Assembly (NCBI GenBank): GCA_964526505.1
Contig: CAZGJC010000014.1
Coordinates: forward strand, 1-45,180
DNA: 45,180 bases
Source: SVTX01 sp964526505
GTDB taxonomy: Bacteria; Bacillota; Clostridia; Oscillospirales; CAG-272
Direction of reading: 5' to 3'
Below the pieces are notes generated by a model. That model was not told the origin of the DNA. It was given only the letters and a program-made list of their open reading frames with translations, and did no database searches. Below, one piece after another: positions 1-7,091 of the stretch. Positions within the stretch are counted from its first letter, which is position 1, and each line of letters begins with the position of its first letter. The translations under genes were made by a program, and so were the position numbers.

Positions 1-16
1 TGCGGACGACTTGCTT

Positions 17-45
17 ATTATACCACTTCTCCCTCGCTTTGTCAA
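17..45 (-). promoter_or_regulatory. Outward sigma-A promoter at the left edge
   Basis: Read on the minus strand there is a perfect TTGACA (40-45), a 17-nt spacer and a perfect TATAAT (17-22). It fires leftward out of the window, so a leftward transcript (gene or stable RNA) must start just beyond the edge. It is divergent from the DUF421 gene. The product cannot be seen. Confidence 0.7.
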
Positions 46-146
46 CAGGTTTTTTCACTTTTTTTCATTATTGTGGGAAATGTCATTTTCTGACCGCATA
101 AATCCCTTTTTTGTCTCAAAAACTAACAAATGAAAGTGAGAAAAGT

Positions 147-833
147 ATGTTAACTGTATTCGTCCGCACTGTAATCATATATTTTATTCTTGTTGCGATA
201 ATGCGACTTATGGGCAAGCGTCAACTCGGTGAACTTGAACTTTCCGAACTGATTGTGACGTTTATGCTATCCGAAATTGCAACAATACCCATAACAGACA
301 GCGAAAAAAATTTATTGTCAATATTGATTCCCATAATAACCCTTGCATTGCTCGAAATTTTTTCTTCATTTATTATGTTAAAAATCCCCGCCATAAAAAG
401 ATTGCTCACCTCCGCTCCGTCTGTTGTTATTTCGAAAGGCACAATAAACGTGAAAGCGATGCGTCGCTCACGCATCTCGATAGACGAACTTATGTGTCAA
501 ATACGTCAGAACGGTGTTTACGACGTTTGCGAAGTCGATTATGCCATACTTGAAGAAAACGGGAGAATTTCAATTATTCCGAAGAACGCACATCGACAGC
601 CTGATAAACGTGACCTTAATATAAAATGTAATGACAGCGGAATAATGCACGTGATAATCTCAGACAGAAAACCAAACGATTACGGACTTGCCTTGACGGG
701 TCATGACCGGGATTGGCTTGACAAGAAAATGAAATCATTAGGCACGTCCGTGAGCGAAATATTTTGTATGACAATCGACGACAGCGGAAAAATATTCATA
801 CAAAAGACAGATGGCACTCAAATCATAAAATAG
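147..833 (+). CDS. DUF421 (YetF-family) membrane protein
   Basis: A 228-residue protein with three predicted N-terminal membrane helices (about residues 1-21, 32-48 and 55-79) followed by a soluble cytoplasmic domain. The segment GKRQLGELELSELIVT after the first helix is the hallmark of the DUF421/YetF family. In Bacillus, relatives are spore- or envelope-associated membrane proteins of unknown biochemical role, so no reaction is assigned. I chose the ATG at 147 over an in-frame TTG at 111 because the membrane helix begins directly at this Met and a weak GTGAG lies upstream, whereas the TTG has no ribosome binding site. It is monocistronic, convergent with the histidine kinase gene, and followed by a small GC hairpin that may terminate both. 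The family call is firm; the function is unknown. Confidence 0.85.
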   Translation: MLTVFVRTVIIYFILVAIMRLMGKRQLGELELSELIVTFMLSEIATIPITDSEKNLLSILIPIITLALLEIFSSFIMLKIPAIKRLLTSAPSVVISKGTINVKAMRRSRISIDELMCQIRQNGVYDVCEVDYAILEENGRISIIPKNAHRQPDKRDLNIKCNDSGIMHVIISDRKPNDYGLALTGHDRDWLDKKMKSLGTSVSEIFCMTIDDSGKIFIQKTDGTQIIK

Positions 834-860
834 CCCCTGCAATACACAAGGGCTGTTTTT
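831..860 (+). terminator. Short hairpin with T-run after the DUF421 gene
   Basis: AGCCC (832-836) pairs with GGGCT (850-854) and is followed by GTTTTT. It starts on the stop codon. The stem is short, so termination may be partial. It lies between two convergent genes. Confidence 0.45.
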
Positions 861-867
861 CATTAAA

Positions 868-1764
868 TTATTCTTGGACCGATTTCGAAAAATCCAGTGA
901 AATAATAAGTTCACCGTCTATATATTCCGCAAGTATTTTTCCGCCCAATCGCTCAGTAAGAAGTTTTGCAATAGACAAACCGATTCCCGTTGAATTCTTT
1001 GCCGAGTTAACCGTATAATAACGGTCGAACAATTTCAAAACGTCTATCTCCGACAAACTTTCCGCTTTGTTGACAAATTTAACGTACCCATCGCATGTCA
1101 GTTGAACATGCAAATCACTTTGCGAATATTTGACGACATTGCTTATAATATTTGAAAAAATACGGTTTACCGCATAACAGTCAAGCAAACACCACACCGG
1201 ATTTTCGGGAAAATCAATCCGCACGTCAATTCCCTTTTCTTTCATCGTAGCGTAAAAGGATATGAGAACGTCTTCCGTGGCACGCACCAAATCCATTCTC
1301 TCCAAATTCACTCCGTGCAAAGACGCAACAATACTGTAATCAAACAATTCATCAGTCAATGATGACAATGCATCGACCCTGTTTTTAATTTGCGTAATAT
1401 ATCTTTCAGCCTCATCGCTTTTTTCAATATGGCAGAGTAATTCCAAATACCCGTTTAATGCGGTAAGCGGTGTTCTCAAATCGTGTGATATATTGGCTAT
1501 GTCTTCTTTTAATTCTAAATCTCCACGCACGTAGCGTTGACGTTCACAACGCAGTTGCAAAAGTTGTGCATTGATCTCGGACGCAAGTAATCGCATACGC
1601 AAATCATTAGATGATGTGTCTATGAGCGTGTTGGTGTCACTTGATATTTTTTCCGACAATTGCTTCGCTATCTCTTCTGCTGATTTTCTCATCAAAAACA
1701 TCTTTACCGTCAAAATTAAAACCGCACAAGCCAACACAACAACGGCAATCACCGCAAAAGCCAT
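868..1764 (-). CDS. Sensor histidine kinase with a single membrane helix
   Basis: A 298-residue kinase. One hydrophobic helix (about residues 3-25) is followed directly by a linker and the kinase core, so there is no extracytoplasmic sensor domain. The H-box ISHDLRTPL carries the phospho-acceptor His94, the N-box NIISNVVKY has Asn209, an F-like motif LFDRYY is at 245-250, and the G2 box TGIGLSIAK at 259-267 binds ATP. It presumably autophosphorylates and passes the phosphate to the OmpR-type regulator encoded upstream in the same transcript. It is the last gene of a nth - regulator - ATPase - permease - kinase run and lies 12 nt after the permease. Lack of a sensor suggests that it senses through a membrane partner, most simply the neighbouring ABC permease (inference, by analogy with transporter-coupled kinases such as BceS). 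The kinase call is secure; the signal is unknown. Confidence 0.93.
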   Translation of the reverse strand: MAFAVIAVVVLACAVLILTVKMFLMRKSAEEIAKQLSEKISSDTNTLIDTSSNDLRMRLLASEINAQLLQLRCERQRYVRGDLELKEDIANISHDLRTPLTALNGYLELLCHIEKSDEAERYITQIKNRVDALSSLTDELFDYSIVASLHGVNLERMDLVRATEDVLISFYATMKEKGIDVRIDFPENPVWCLLDCYAVNRIFSNIISNVVKYSQSDLHVQLTCDGYVKFVNKAESLSEIDVLKLFDRYYTVNSAKNSTGIGLSIAKLLTERLGGKILAEYIDGELIISLDFSKSVQE

Positions 1765-1776
1765 TATAAAAACTCC

Positions 1777-2610
1777 TTATTTTATATCCTTTTTTGAAAA
1801 AGCACCGTATCCGCAAAACGTTACAGCACAAAATAGTAGCACCGACAATGGTATCCAGTATTTTTGATTTGAGGTTTCAAGCGATATGATTTGGAGAATT
1901 TGACCGGACGGCAAAATATTGTACAAAAACTCGTATACACGACGAGCGGTCCCGCTCACGTAGTTTGGATTACTGATTATATCTCCATATTCAACGCCGT
2001 TTTGCGTTATAGTAACACCACTATAAGTTGTCTCGGGTGCCGAAAGTTTGCTTGATATGAAACTTGATACCGTAAACACTACGCAAAACAATGTCAGCGA
2101 AGTAATTGACGTGACAGCCTTGTTGGAAACATTCATGGCAACGGACACAAACAATGCCGTATAAACAACGTTGGCAAGCGTAGAACACACGGAAAGCATG
2201 GCTAATTGCGAGAGCGGAATGCTGAACGTGCCAATCAAAAAATATCCGACTGCATAACCGAATGCCATATATAAACCCGCGAAAAACAATGTTGCAAGAA
2301 CACTTGAAATCAGCGTGGAAAAGTAAATTTCAAATCTTGTTGCTCCGACAATTATTTTGTTTCTGAGAGTACCGTCAGAATATTCCGTGCCAACGTTCAA
2401 ACTTATAAATATCGAAAGCACAAATCCAAGTATCTGCGACATTATAAAAAATACATTTTCCAAATGTAAACAGTTTGCGGAACTTTGAACTTCGGGCGAA
2501 TAATTTGCAATCATAATCCAAACAGAAAAAGCAGAACAAAAAATTGCCGATATCCAAAAGAACTTGTCCTTTATAATTCGAAAAAAATTTGCAGAAAACA
2601 ATTTACTCAT
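1777..2610 (-). CDS. ABC-2 type transporter permease
   Basis: A 277-residue hydrophobic protein with about six membrane helices. The first helix is near residues 18-36, followed by a short outer segment and then helices near 50-70, 100-125, 133-155, 163-185 and the C-terminus. The segment NVGTEYSDGTLRNKII between helices is typical of ABC-2 permeases of the bacitracin/lantibiotic-resistance (BcrB/NatB-like) type. It pairs with the ATPase just upstream: its ATG overlaps the ATPase stop region by 8 nt, implying translational coupling. With the two-component genes on either side, the likely role is drug or peptide export, or immunity, induced by its own substrate (inference from context). The substrate is not identifiable. 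The permease class is confident; the precise family is moderately so. Confidence 0.88.
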   Translation of the reverse strand: MSKLFSANFFRIIKDKFFWISAIFCSAFSVWIMIANYSPEVQSSANCLHLENVFFIMSQILGFVLSIFISLNVGTEYSDGTLRNKIIVGATRFEIYFSTLISSVLATLFFAGLYMAFGYAVGYFLIGTFSIPLSQLAMLSVCSTLANVVYTALFVSVAMNVSNKAVTSITSLTLFCVVFTVSSFISSKLSAPETTYSGVTITQNGVEYGDIISNPNYVSGTARRVYEFLYNILPSGQILQIISLETSNQKYWIPLSVLLFCAVTFCGYGAFSKKDIK

Positions 2611-3517
2611 TTGAACCGCCTCCTACCAGTGATATATAGTAACTTTCAAGGCTTTCGTCTTTTTCTTTTACGGATATTATCTCACAATTAACTTCTTCAA
2701 GTTTCCGTGCAAGTACCGCAATGTTTATCTTTCCGTATACGTCGGCAAGAACGTTTGAAATGATTTTGTAATCCAAGCCCATGTCATCAAGAACGCAGGA
2801 CAAAACGGACGTGCGTGTAACTTCCAGCCTGACACATTTGCGACAAGCAATCTCCAACTGTTCCGCACTCAATTCTTTAACCATATGACCGCCATCAATT
2901 ATGCCGTAGTGCGTCGCAAGACGTGAAAGTTCATCCAATATATGACTGGAAATTAAAACCGTAATTTGCTTTTCACGGTTTATCTTTAAAATCAACTCCC
3001 TGATTTCCACAATTCCCTGCGGATCAAGACCGTTTATCGGCTCATCTAAAACAAGGAAATCCGGACTGCCCACGAGAGCCATAGCGATACCTAAACGTTG
3101 CTTCATACCCAGCGAAAAATTCTTCACTTTTTTCTTCCCTGTATTTTCAAGACCCACAAGTTCCAAAATTTGCGGTATTTCATCATAAGACGGCACTCCG
3201 AGTACAAGACATTGGTGCTTTAAATTATCATATGCCGTCATATCCGCATAAATTGAGGGCGTTTCGACAACCGCACCCATTCTTCTCCGTGCTTTTGTAA
3301 TGCCTTTTGACATATTTTTCACACCGTATAAAACGTACTCGCCGTCAGTCGGTGTTTGCAAACCGCATATTATGCGTATAAGTGTGGTTTTTCCGGCACC
3401 GTTTTTACCGACCAGACCGTAAATCGCTCCCCTAGGGATACTCATCGACAGACCGCTCAAAAATTTTTGATGTTTATACCTTTTTGTTAAATTCGTTACC
3501 CGTAAAACATATTCCAT
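2603..3517 (-). CDS. ABC transporter ATP-binding protein (BcrA/NatA-like)
   Basis: A 304-residue nucleotide-binding subunit. Walker A is GLVGKNGAGKTT, the signature loop is NFSLGMKQRL and Walker B is FLVLDEPINGLDP. The NFSLGMKQR form is characteristic of ATPases paired with ABC-2 export permeases (bacitracin, lantibiotic and sodium exporters). About 85 C-terminal residues form an extra domain. I start at 3517 because a perfect AGGAGG lies 8 nt upstream; an in-frame ATG 39 nt earlier would swallow that site. It lies 76 nt after the response regulator, overlaps the permease by 8 nt, and is presumably regulated by the flanking RR/HK pair. Role: powers export of an unknown, possibly antimicrobial, substrate. 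The class is certain; the substrate is not visible. Confidence 0.93.
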   Translation of the reverse strand: MEYVLRVTNLTKRYKHQKFLSGLSMSIPRGAIYGLVGKNGAGKTTLIRIICGLQTPTDGEYVLYGVKNMSKGITKARRRMGAVVETPSIYADMTAYDNLKHQCLVLGVPSYDEIPQILELVGLENTGKKKVKNFSLGMKQRLGIAMALVGSPDFLVLDEPINGLDPQGIVEIRELILKINREKQITVLISSHILDELSRLATHYGIIDGGHMVKELSAEQLEIACRKCVRLEVTRTSVLSCVLDDMGLDYKIISNVLADVYGKINIAVLARKLEEVNCEIISVKEKDESLESYYISLVGGGSNE

Positions 3518-3593
3518 AATGTTTACCTCCTTTATACAACATATTTTACCAAACAAATATCAAAAAGCAGTCAAGAAAAACGTCAAGATTCAG

Positions 3594-4265
3594 TCAATTT
3601 TTATCCGCAAGTTTGAAACCTATTCCCCACACGGTTTCTATATAATCAACTCCGCTCACCGACTGCATTTTTTTACGCAAATTGCTTATATGCTGTTTGA
3701 GAGAACGCTCCGTACAATCCGGTGTGTCAAGACTTATTCGGTCAAGCAATACGCTCTTGCTTATGACTCTGCTCGGATTTTCCATAAGCAATTTTATAAT
3801 AGCGTATTCTGTTCTTGTAAGTTTTACAGGCACACCGCATACACTCAGAGTCACGGAACGAACGTCAAGCATCAAATCGCCCGCACTCATTATAGTGTCA
3901 CCGCTCTTTTTTACCGTGTCTCCGATTCTTAAAGTAATTCTCGCAAGTAATTCTTTTATTTCAAAAGGCTTTGTCATATAATCCACGGCACCGCCGAGAA
4001 GCATGTTCACCTTGCTTTGAACGTCAACTTTCGCACTCAACACAATAACGGGGATTTGTTTCGTATATTTCAAAACCTCCTCTCCGCAAATTCCCGGGAG
4101 CATTAAGTCAAGCAATATAAGATTTGGATTGCTTTTTTCCAAAAGATATAAAGCCTCCGTTCCAGAATAGGCTCGTACAACCTCATAGCCCTCATGCTCC
4201 AAAATCTCACATAACATATCTCCGATATAAACGTCATCCTCTATAACGGCTATTGTTTTTTTCAT
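3594..4265 (-). CDS. OmpR-family response regulator
   Basis: A 223-residue two-domain regulator. The N-terminal receiver has acidic Glu9/Asp10/Asp11, phospho-acceptor Asp53 in LLDLMLPG, and the conserved Lys99 in MTKP. The C-terminal winged-helix (Trans_reg_C) DNA-binding domain spans about residues 125-220 and ends in the family-typical TVWGIGFKL. The start at 4265 has a GAGGA ribosome binding site; a longer in-frame frame to 4352 lies inside nth and was not used. It begins 22 nt after nth and precedes the ABC ATPase, with the partner kinase at the operon end. Expected role: when phosphorylated it activates transcription, probably of its own ABC export genes. No operator site could be defined. 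Confidence 0.94.
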   Translation of the reverse strand: MKKTIAVIEDDVYIGDMLCEILEHEGYEVVRAYSGTEALYLLEKSNPNLILLDLMLPGICGEEVLKYTKQIPVIVLSAKVDVQSKVNMLLGGAVDYMTKPFEIKELLARITLRIGDTVKKSGDTIMSAGDLMLDVRSVTLSVCGVPVKLTRTEYAIIKLLMENPSRVISKSVLLDRISLDTPDCTERSLKQHISNLRKKMQSVSGVDYIETVWGIGFKLADKN

Positions 4266-4287
4266 AAAACACGTCCTCGCTTTACCA

Positions 4288-4935
4288 TTATCTTTTACCG
4301 TGGCAAATATCAGCCAGCGGACATTCGGCACACTTCGGCGACCGTGCCACACAAATGTCTCTGCCGAACTGTACTATGCGGTGGCAAAAATCACTTTGTT
4401 CTTGCGGTTCGATAATTTCCGACATAATTTTTTCGACTTTGACAGGATCTTTCATTCCCTCATCATACATTCCGAGTCTTCCGCAAATTCTTATGCAATG
4501 AGTGTCCGCAACAACGGCAGGCTTTTTGTAAAGATCTCCGAGCAAAAGATTGGCTATTTTTCTGCCAACTCCCGGGAACTCCAAAAGTTTATCCATATCA
4601 TCCGGGACTATGCCGGCGTATTCTTCATATAGTTTCAAGCACGACCTTTTTATATCCGAGGCCTTCATTCTGTACAGCCCGCACGGCTTTATAATCTCTT
4701 CTATATCAGACAAGTCACCCAATCCGAGACTCATAGCACTCGGATACTTTAAAAAAAGTTCCCTACATACCAAATTGACCCTTGCATCCGTGCATTGAGC
4801 CGATAATCTGCCCATAACCAGTAACTTCCAGCCATCTTTTACGTCACTTCCCCATTCAAGTGAACAAACCGCACTCGGATATACTTGTTTTAAACGCCTT
4901 ACCGCCTCATCTATTACAATCTTTTTTTCTTCCAT
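4288..4935 (-). CDS. nth: Endonuclease III (base-excision repair glycosylase/AP lyase)
   Basis: A 215-residue DNA repair enzyme, close to the family norm. It removes oxidised pyrimidines and cleaves at the abasic site. The helix-hairpin-helix LLEFPGVGRKIANLLLG contains the catalytic lysine (Lys126), and the catalytic aspartate is Asp144 in VVADTHCIRI. The 4Fe-4S cluster ligands are in the exact spacing C195-x6-C202-x2-C205-x5-C211. It is the first gene of the operon whose perfect promoter (4970-4998) overlaps the end of the preceding gene, and the two-component/ABC genes follow after 22 nt with no terminator seen. That coupling of repair and export genes may be incidental. Identification is secure. 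Confidence 0.96.
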   Translation of the reverse strand: MEEKKIVIDEAVRRLKQVYPSAVCSLEWGSDVKDGWKLLVMGRLSAQCTDARVNLVCRELFLKYPSAMSLGLGDLSDIEEIIKPCGLYRMKASDIKRSCLKLYEEYAGIVPDDMDKLLEFPGVGRKIANLLLGDLYKKPAVVADTHCIRICGRLGMYDEGMKDPVKVEKIMSEIIEPQEQSDFCHRIVQFGRDICVARSPKCAECPLADICHGKR

Positions 4936-4969
4936 ATAACAGGCATTTTCCCTTCACAATTATGCCTTG

Positions 4970-4998
4970 ATTATACTACTCTTGCCCTATTTTGTCAA
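4970..4998 (-). promoter_or_regulatory. Sigma-A promoter of the nth operon
   Basis: On the minus strand there is TTGACA (4993-4998), a 17-nt spacer and TATAAT (4970-4975), both perfect. The -35 box overlaps the stop codon of the transglutaminase-like gene upstream, so the two genes are packed with no spacer. It should drive nth and probably the regulator/ABC/kinase genes. Confidence 0.85.
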
Positions 4999-5996
4999 TT
5001 AAGGATTTTCCACTCCAACAAATCAAAATCACTCTCATCCGTGACTTTATCGCCGTTCATATCAAAACAAATCAAGAGAAACGGCATATTATTTGGTAAT
5101 TTTTCCACAGGCAATCCGCAAAGAATTATGTCCACAACGTCCACCACCCCGTCAAGATTTAAATCCCCTTCAATCATATTTTCCAAAAGTCCCGATCTGA
5201 AAGACGCAGTATCGTATTTGTTCGAAACGCACTTGATATCATTCAAGCCATGCCAGCCCAAATGACCCGATTGTACCATAAAATCATCGCTCTTTAAAAA
5301 ATTTTTATAATCACAATAAGCAAATACCTCGGGTGTGTCGTCCCACGTAAGATCTGCGTGATACCATTCTCCGTCTATTCTAACTAAATTCCATATGTGT
5401 GACATACCGTCGGATGCCACAAACGTACATTCTATTCCAACCTCACGCAAGCAAGCGGCAAATGCAAACGTATACCCCTGACAAGTTCCGCACGAATTTT
5501 TGAAAAAAGTATACATATTGTCATATGATAGCGTCTCGTCATATCTGTAATTAAAGCACAGATAGTCGTGCAACGCAAGAGCAATCTCAGCCTGACACAT
5601 TCCATCGTGCAATATCGACAAGGCGGACATAATCCTATCATCGCAAAATCTTTTTGCATCTATATAGTCATCTATGCTCATGGTGTACGTGGGATAAATA
5701 TACAAGATCATTCCGGCAGAATCGCATTCATACGACATGGTAGAATCCACGAAAAATATGTATGGGTCATCCTTTAACGTTTTCATTAAAATATTATATA
5801 AATCATCAGCATAAACTCTGTATTTGCTTACTTTGATTTTCTCCTCAAACAAATATAAATTATCACGAATACACTCGTAAGCCCCGTCAACGTCATTGCA
5901 TTCAAATGCATTGCACGGTATCTTGCAAAATACAAAAAACAATAACACCAACATCGCTGTAAATTTGATTGTGTATGCAATATAACGATTTTTCAT
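4995..5996 (-). CDS. Secreted transglutaminase-like protein with C-terminal dockerin-like repeats
   Basis: A 333-residue protein. An N-terminal hydrophobic segment (about 9-24) acts as signal peptide or anchor. The middle is a transglutaminase/protease-like fold with Cys172 in SCGTCQGYTF, His200 in MSHIWNLV and Asp215 in YHADLTWD, which fit the Cys-His-Asp triad. The C-terminus has two calcium-binding-loop repeats, DLNLDGVVDVVD (278-289) and DMNGDKVTDESD (312-323), the pattern of a dockerin. Dockerins plug proteins onto cohesin scaffolds at the cell surface, but they also occur in non-cellulosomal proteins. The start at 5996 follows CGGAGG with 4 nt spacing. It sits alone between the structured RNA and nth. 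The role could be peptidase or crosslinker at the surface; the substrate is unknown. No cohesin is visible in the window. Confidence 0.85.
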   Translation of the reverse strand: MKNRYIAYTIKFTAMLVLLFFVFCKIPCNAFECNDVDGAYECIRDNLYLFEEKIKVSKYRVYADDLYNILMKTLKDDPYIFFVDSTMSYECDSAGMILYIYPTYTMSIDDYIDAKRFCDDRIMSALSILHDGMCQAEIALALHDYLCFNYRYDETLSYDNMYTFFKNSCGTCQGYTFAFAACLREVGIECTFVASDGMSHIWNLVRIDGEWYHADLTWDDTPEVFAYCDYKNFLKSDDFMVQSGHLGWHGLNDIKCVSNKYDTASFRSGLLENMIEGDLNLDGVVDVVDIILCGLPVEKLPNNMPFLLICFDMNGDKVTDESDFDLLEWKILN

Positions 5997-6053
5997 ATAT
6001 CCTCCGAGCGTTCAAATATTTAAATATATGCTTTAATGCAGATATAATTGCAC

Positions 6054-6088
6054 AAAAAAAAATCAGCGGACCGCAAAAAGCAGTCCGC
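6054..6088 (-). terminator. Strong intrinsic terminator of the structured RNA
   Basis: On the minus strand a 9-bp stem GCGGACUGC/GCGGUCCGC (one U-G pair) with a UUUUU loop is followed by UGA and nine U residues. It ends the non-coding RNA before the transglutaminase-like gene, whose start codon is at 5996. Confidence 0.9.
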
Positions 6089-6420
6089 CTTGTTATTCAA
6101 TTATATTTAATTTAAATCAGTTGGAAACCAAACTTAATTCGTGTACGAAAATTCGGAATTCCATCCGCCTAAATTTTTCGTTGTCGAAAGACAACCTTTA
6201 CCCCACCGAGCCGTGTAACCGTAGAAGTGGAACCCTGTTATTCCAGGGCGGCACTCTATCCGACACTTAACTGCTCCCAGCATCCCATAACTTTCGGGGA
6301 CAAGTCAACCTTAAAATTACGGGGAGGTCTGCAAACCGCATCGAGAATTTGTTTCGAGTTCCTTTAATCAGATGTGGGTCTCAATCTGGCGGATATCACA
6401 AACTAAGCAGGATTTTTAAT
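6066..6420 (-). ncRNA. Stand-alone structured RNA of about 350 nt, class not assigned (6S RNA is one candidate)
   Basis: No credible protein frame fills this region, yet it has a TATAAT -10 box at 6427-6432, ends in a strong terminator, and folds. Visible helices are: an 11-bp closing stem between 6133-6143 and 6397-6407 with two G-U pairs; a perfect 7-bp stem 6163-6169/6388-6394; a perfect 6-bp hairpin with a 4-nt loop at 6180-6195; a CCCTG/CAGGG hairpin near 6232-6247; and CTCCC/GGGAG pairing across about 6274-6326. The GC-rich core contrasts with AT-rich flanks, as expected for a stable RNA. I did not find the tmRNA ends, the RNase P GAGGAAAGUCC motif or the SRP domain IV GGAAGGAAGCAGC. 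6S RNA and the clostridial raiA-type RNA remain possible. The existence of an RNA is likely; its class is open. Confidence 0.7.
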
Positions 6421-6426
6421 TTTTAA

Positions 6427-6432
6427 ATTATA
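6427..6432 (-). promoter_or_regulatory. -10 box of the structured RNA
   Basis: A perfect TATAAT on the minus strand lies about 7 nt before the presumed RNA start near 6420. No convincing -35 hexamer sits at 16-18 nt, so an activator or extended contacts may matter. Confidence 0.45.
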
Positions 6433-6554
6433 CTTGAACAGACCGTTCAAATCTCTCATTCCAAATCAAATTCAGCCTAATATTAGTTTTCCAAAATCCT
6501 TCCTAATTATTCTCCAAATTATGACCTTTTTTATGGAATTTTATAACGCAATCG

Positions 6555-6848
6555 TTATTGATCGTAGTCCTCTTCACTATCGAATAAATCGTCGAAGTAA
6601 TCTGCAACGCTGTCAAACTCATCGTCGTCATCGATAGTTACAAACATTTCTTCTCCGTTTTCGTCTTTCTCCTTTTTGAGAAGTACATATTCAACCATAC
6701 CGTCATCGCTCGCTGACTGATCGGATGGAACCATTGCAAAATATTCTGTGCCGTTTATCTCCGCACTTCCGATAACCTCGAATTCAGTTTCGTTGCCGTC
6801 CTCATCTGTCAGCGTATAAAACTCACTTTCAAAATCTTGCTCGTTCAT
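6555..6848 (-). CDS. DUF1292 (YrzB-like) small acidic protein
   Basis: A 97-residue, strongly acidic protein. The core, from FYTLTDEDGNETEFEVI through YFAMVPSD to YVLLKKEKDENGEE, is the DUF1292/YrzB pattern. The C-terminal 25 residues are almost all Asp, Glu and Phe/Tyr. Function is unknown; the family is widespread in Firmicutes, often near ruvX/ireB, neither of which is present here. The start is supported by AAAGGAG 9 nt upstream. It is a single-gene unit with its own perfect promoter and a leader of about 140 nt that carries three hairpins, suggesting post-transcriptional control. The structured RNA starts about 135 nt downstream on the same strand. Confidence 0.87.
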   Translation of the reverse strand: MNEQDFESEFYTLTDEDGNETEFEVIGSAEINGTEYFAMVPSDQSASDDGMVEYVLLKKEKDENGEEMFVTIDDDDEFDSVADYFDDLFDSEEDYDQ

Positions 6849-6988
6849 TGGATTAATCTCCTTTCGGGTTATTTAGGTGTAAACGGTCTCCGCCACAAGG
6901 CGGATCACATAAACTTTACGTGCCGTAAAGTTTTAAAATGCCGTTTGTTCTAACGGCTTACCGTAACCGCTTCGGCTCACCTCTTGTT
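6849..6988 (-). promoter_or_regulatory. Three-hairpin 5' leader of the DUF1292 gene
   Basis: Between the promoter and the start codon are three perfect inverted repeats: CCGCC/GGCGG (6890-6903, 4-nt loop), a 9-bp stem AAACTTTAC/GTAAAGTTT (6911-6933, 5-nt loop) and GCCGTT/AACGGC (6940-6957, 6-nt loop). None is followed by a T-run, so this is not an ordinary terminator. A cis-regulatory or stabilising RNA element is inferred. Confidence 0.55.
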
Positions 6989-6994
6989 GTTTAT

Positions 6995-7023
6995 ATTATA
7001 TCATATTTTCTGATTTTTGTCAA
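6995..7023 (-). promoter_or_regulatory. Sigma-A promoter of the DUF1292 gene
   Basis: TTGACA (7018-7023), 17-nt spacer and TATAAT (6995-7000) on the minus strand, both perfect. It begins about 70 nt beyond the end of hemW. Confidence 0.85.
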
Positions 7024-7091
7024 TAGTATTGTAAAAAATATGTTTAAACTTTACTTTGATAAAGTGTTTTATATACATTTTACATTAAAAG

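Noticed and set aside
5101..5109. Single TTTTCCACA inside the transglutaminase-like gene as a DnaA site
   Set aside because: Isolated 9-mer in coding sequence, expected by chance in 45 kb.
6066..6420. tmRNA, RNase P RNA or SRP RNA at the structured RNA locus
   Set aside because: The key motifs (tmRNA ends with encoded CCA, GAGGAAAGUCC, GGAAGGAAGCAGC) were not found on either strand.
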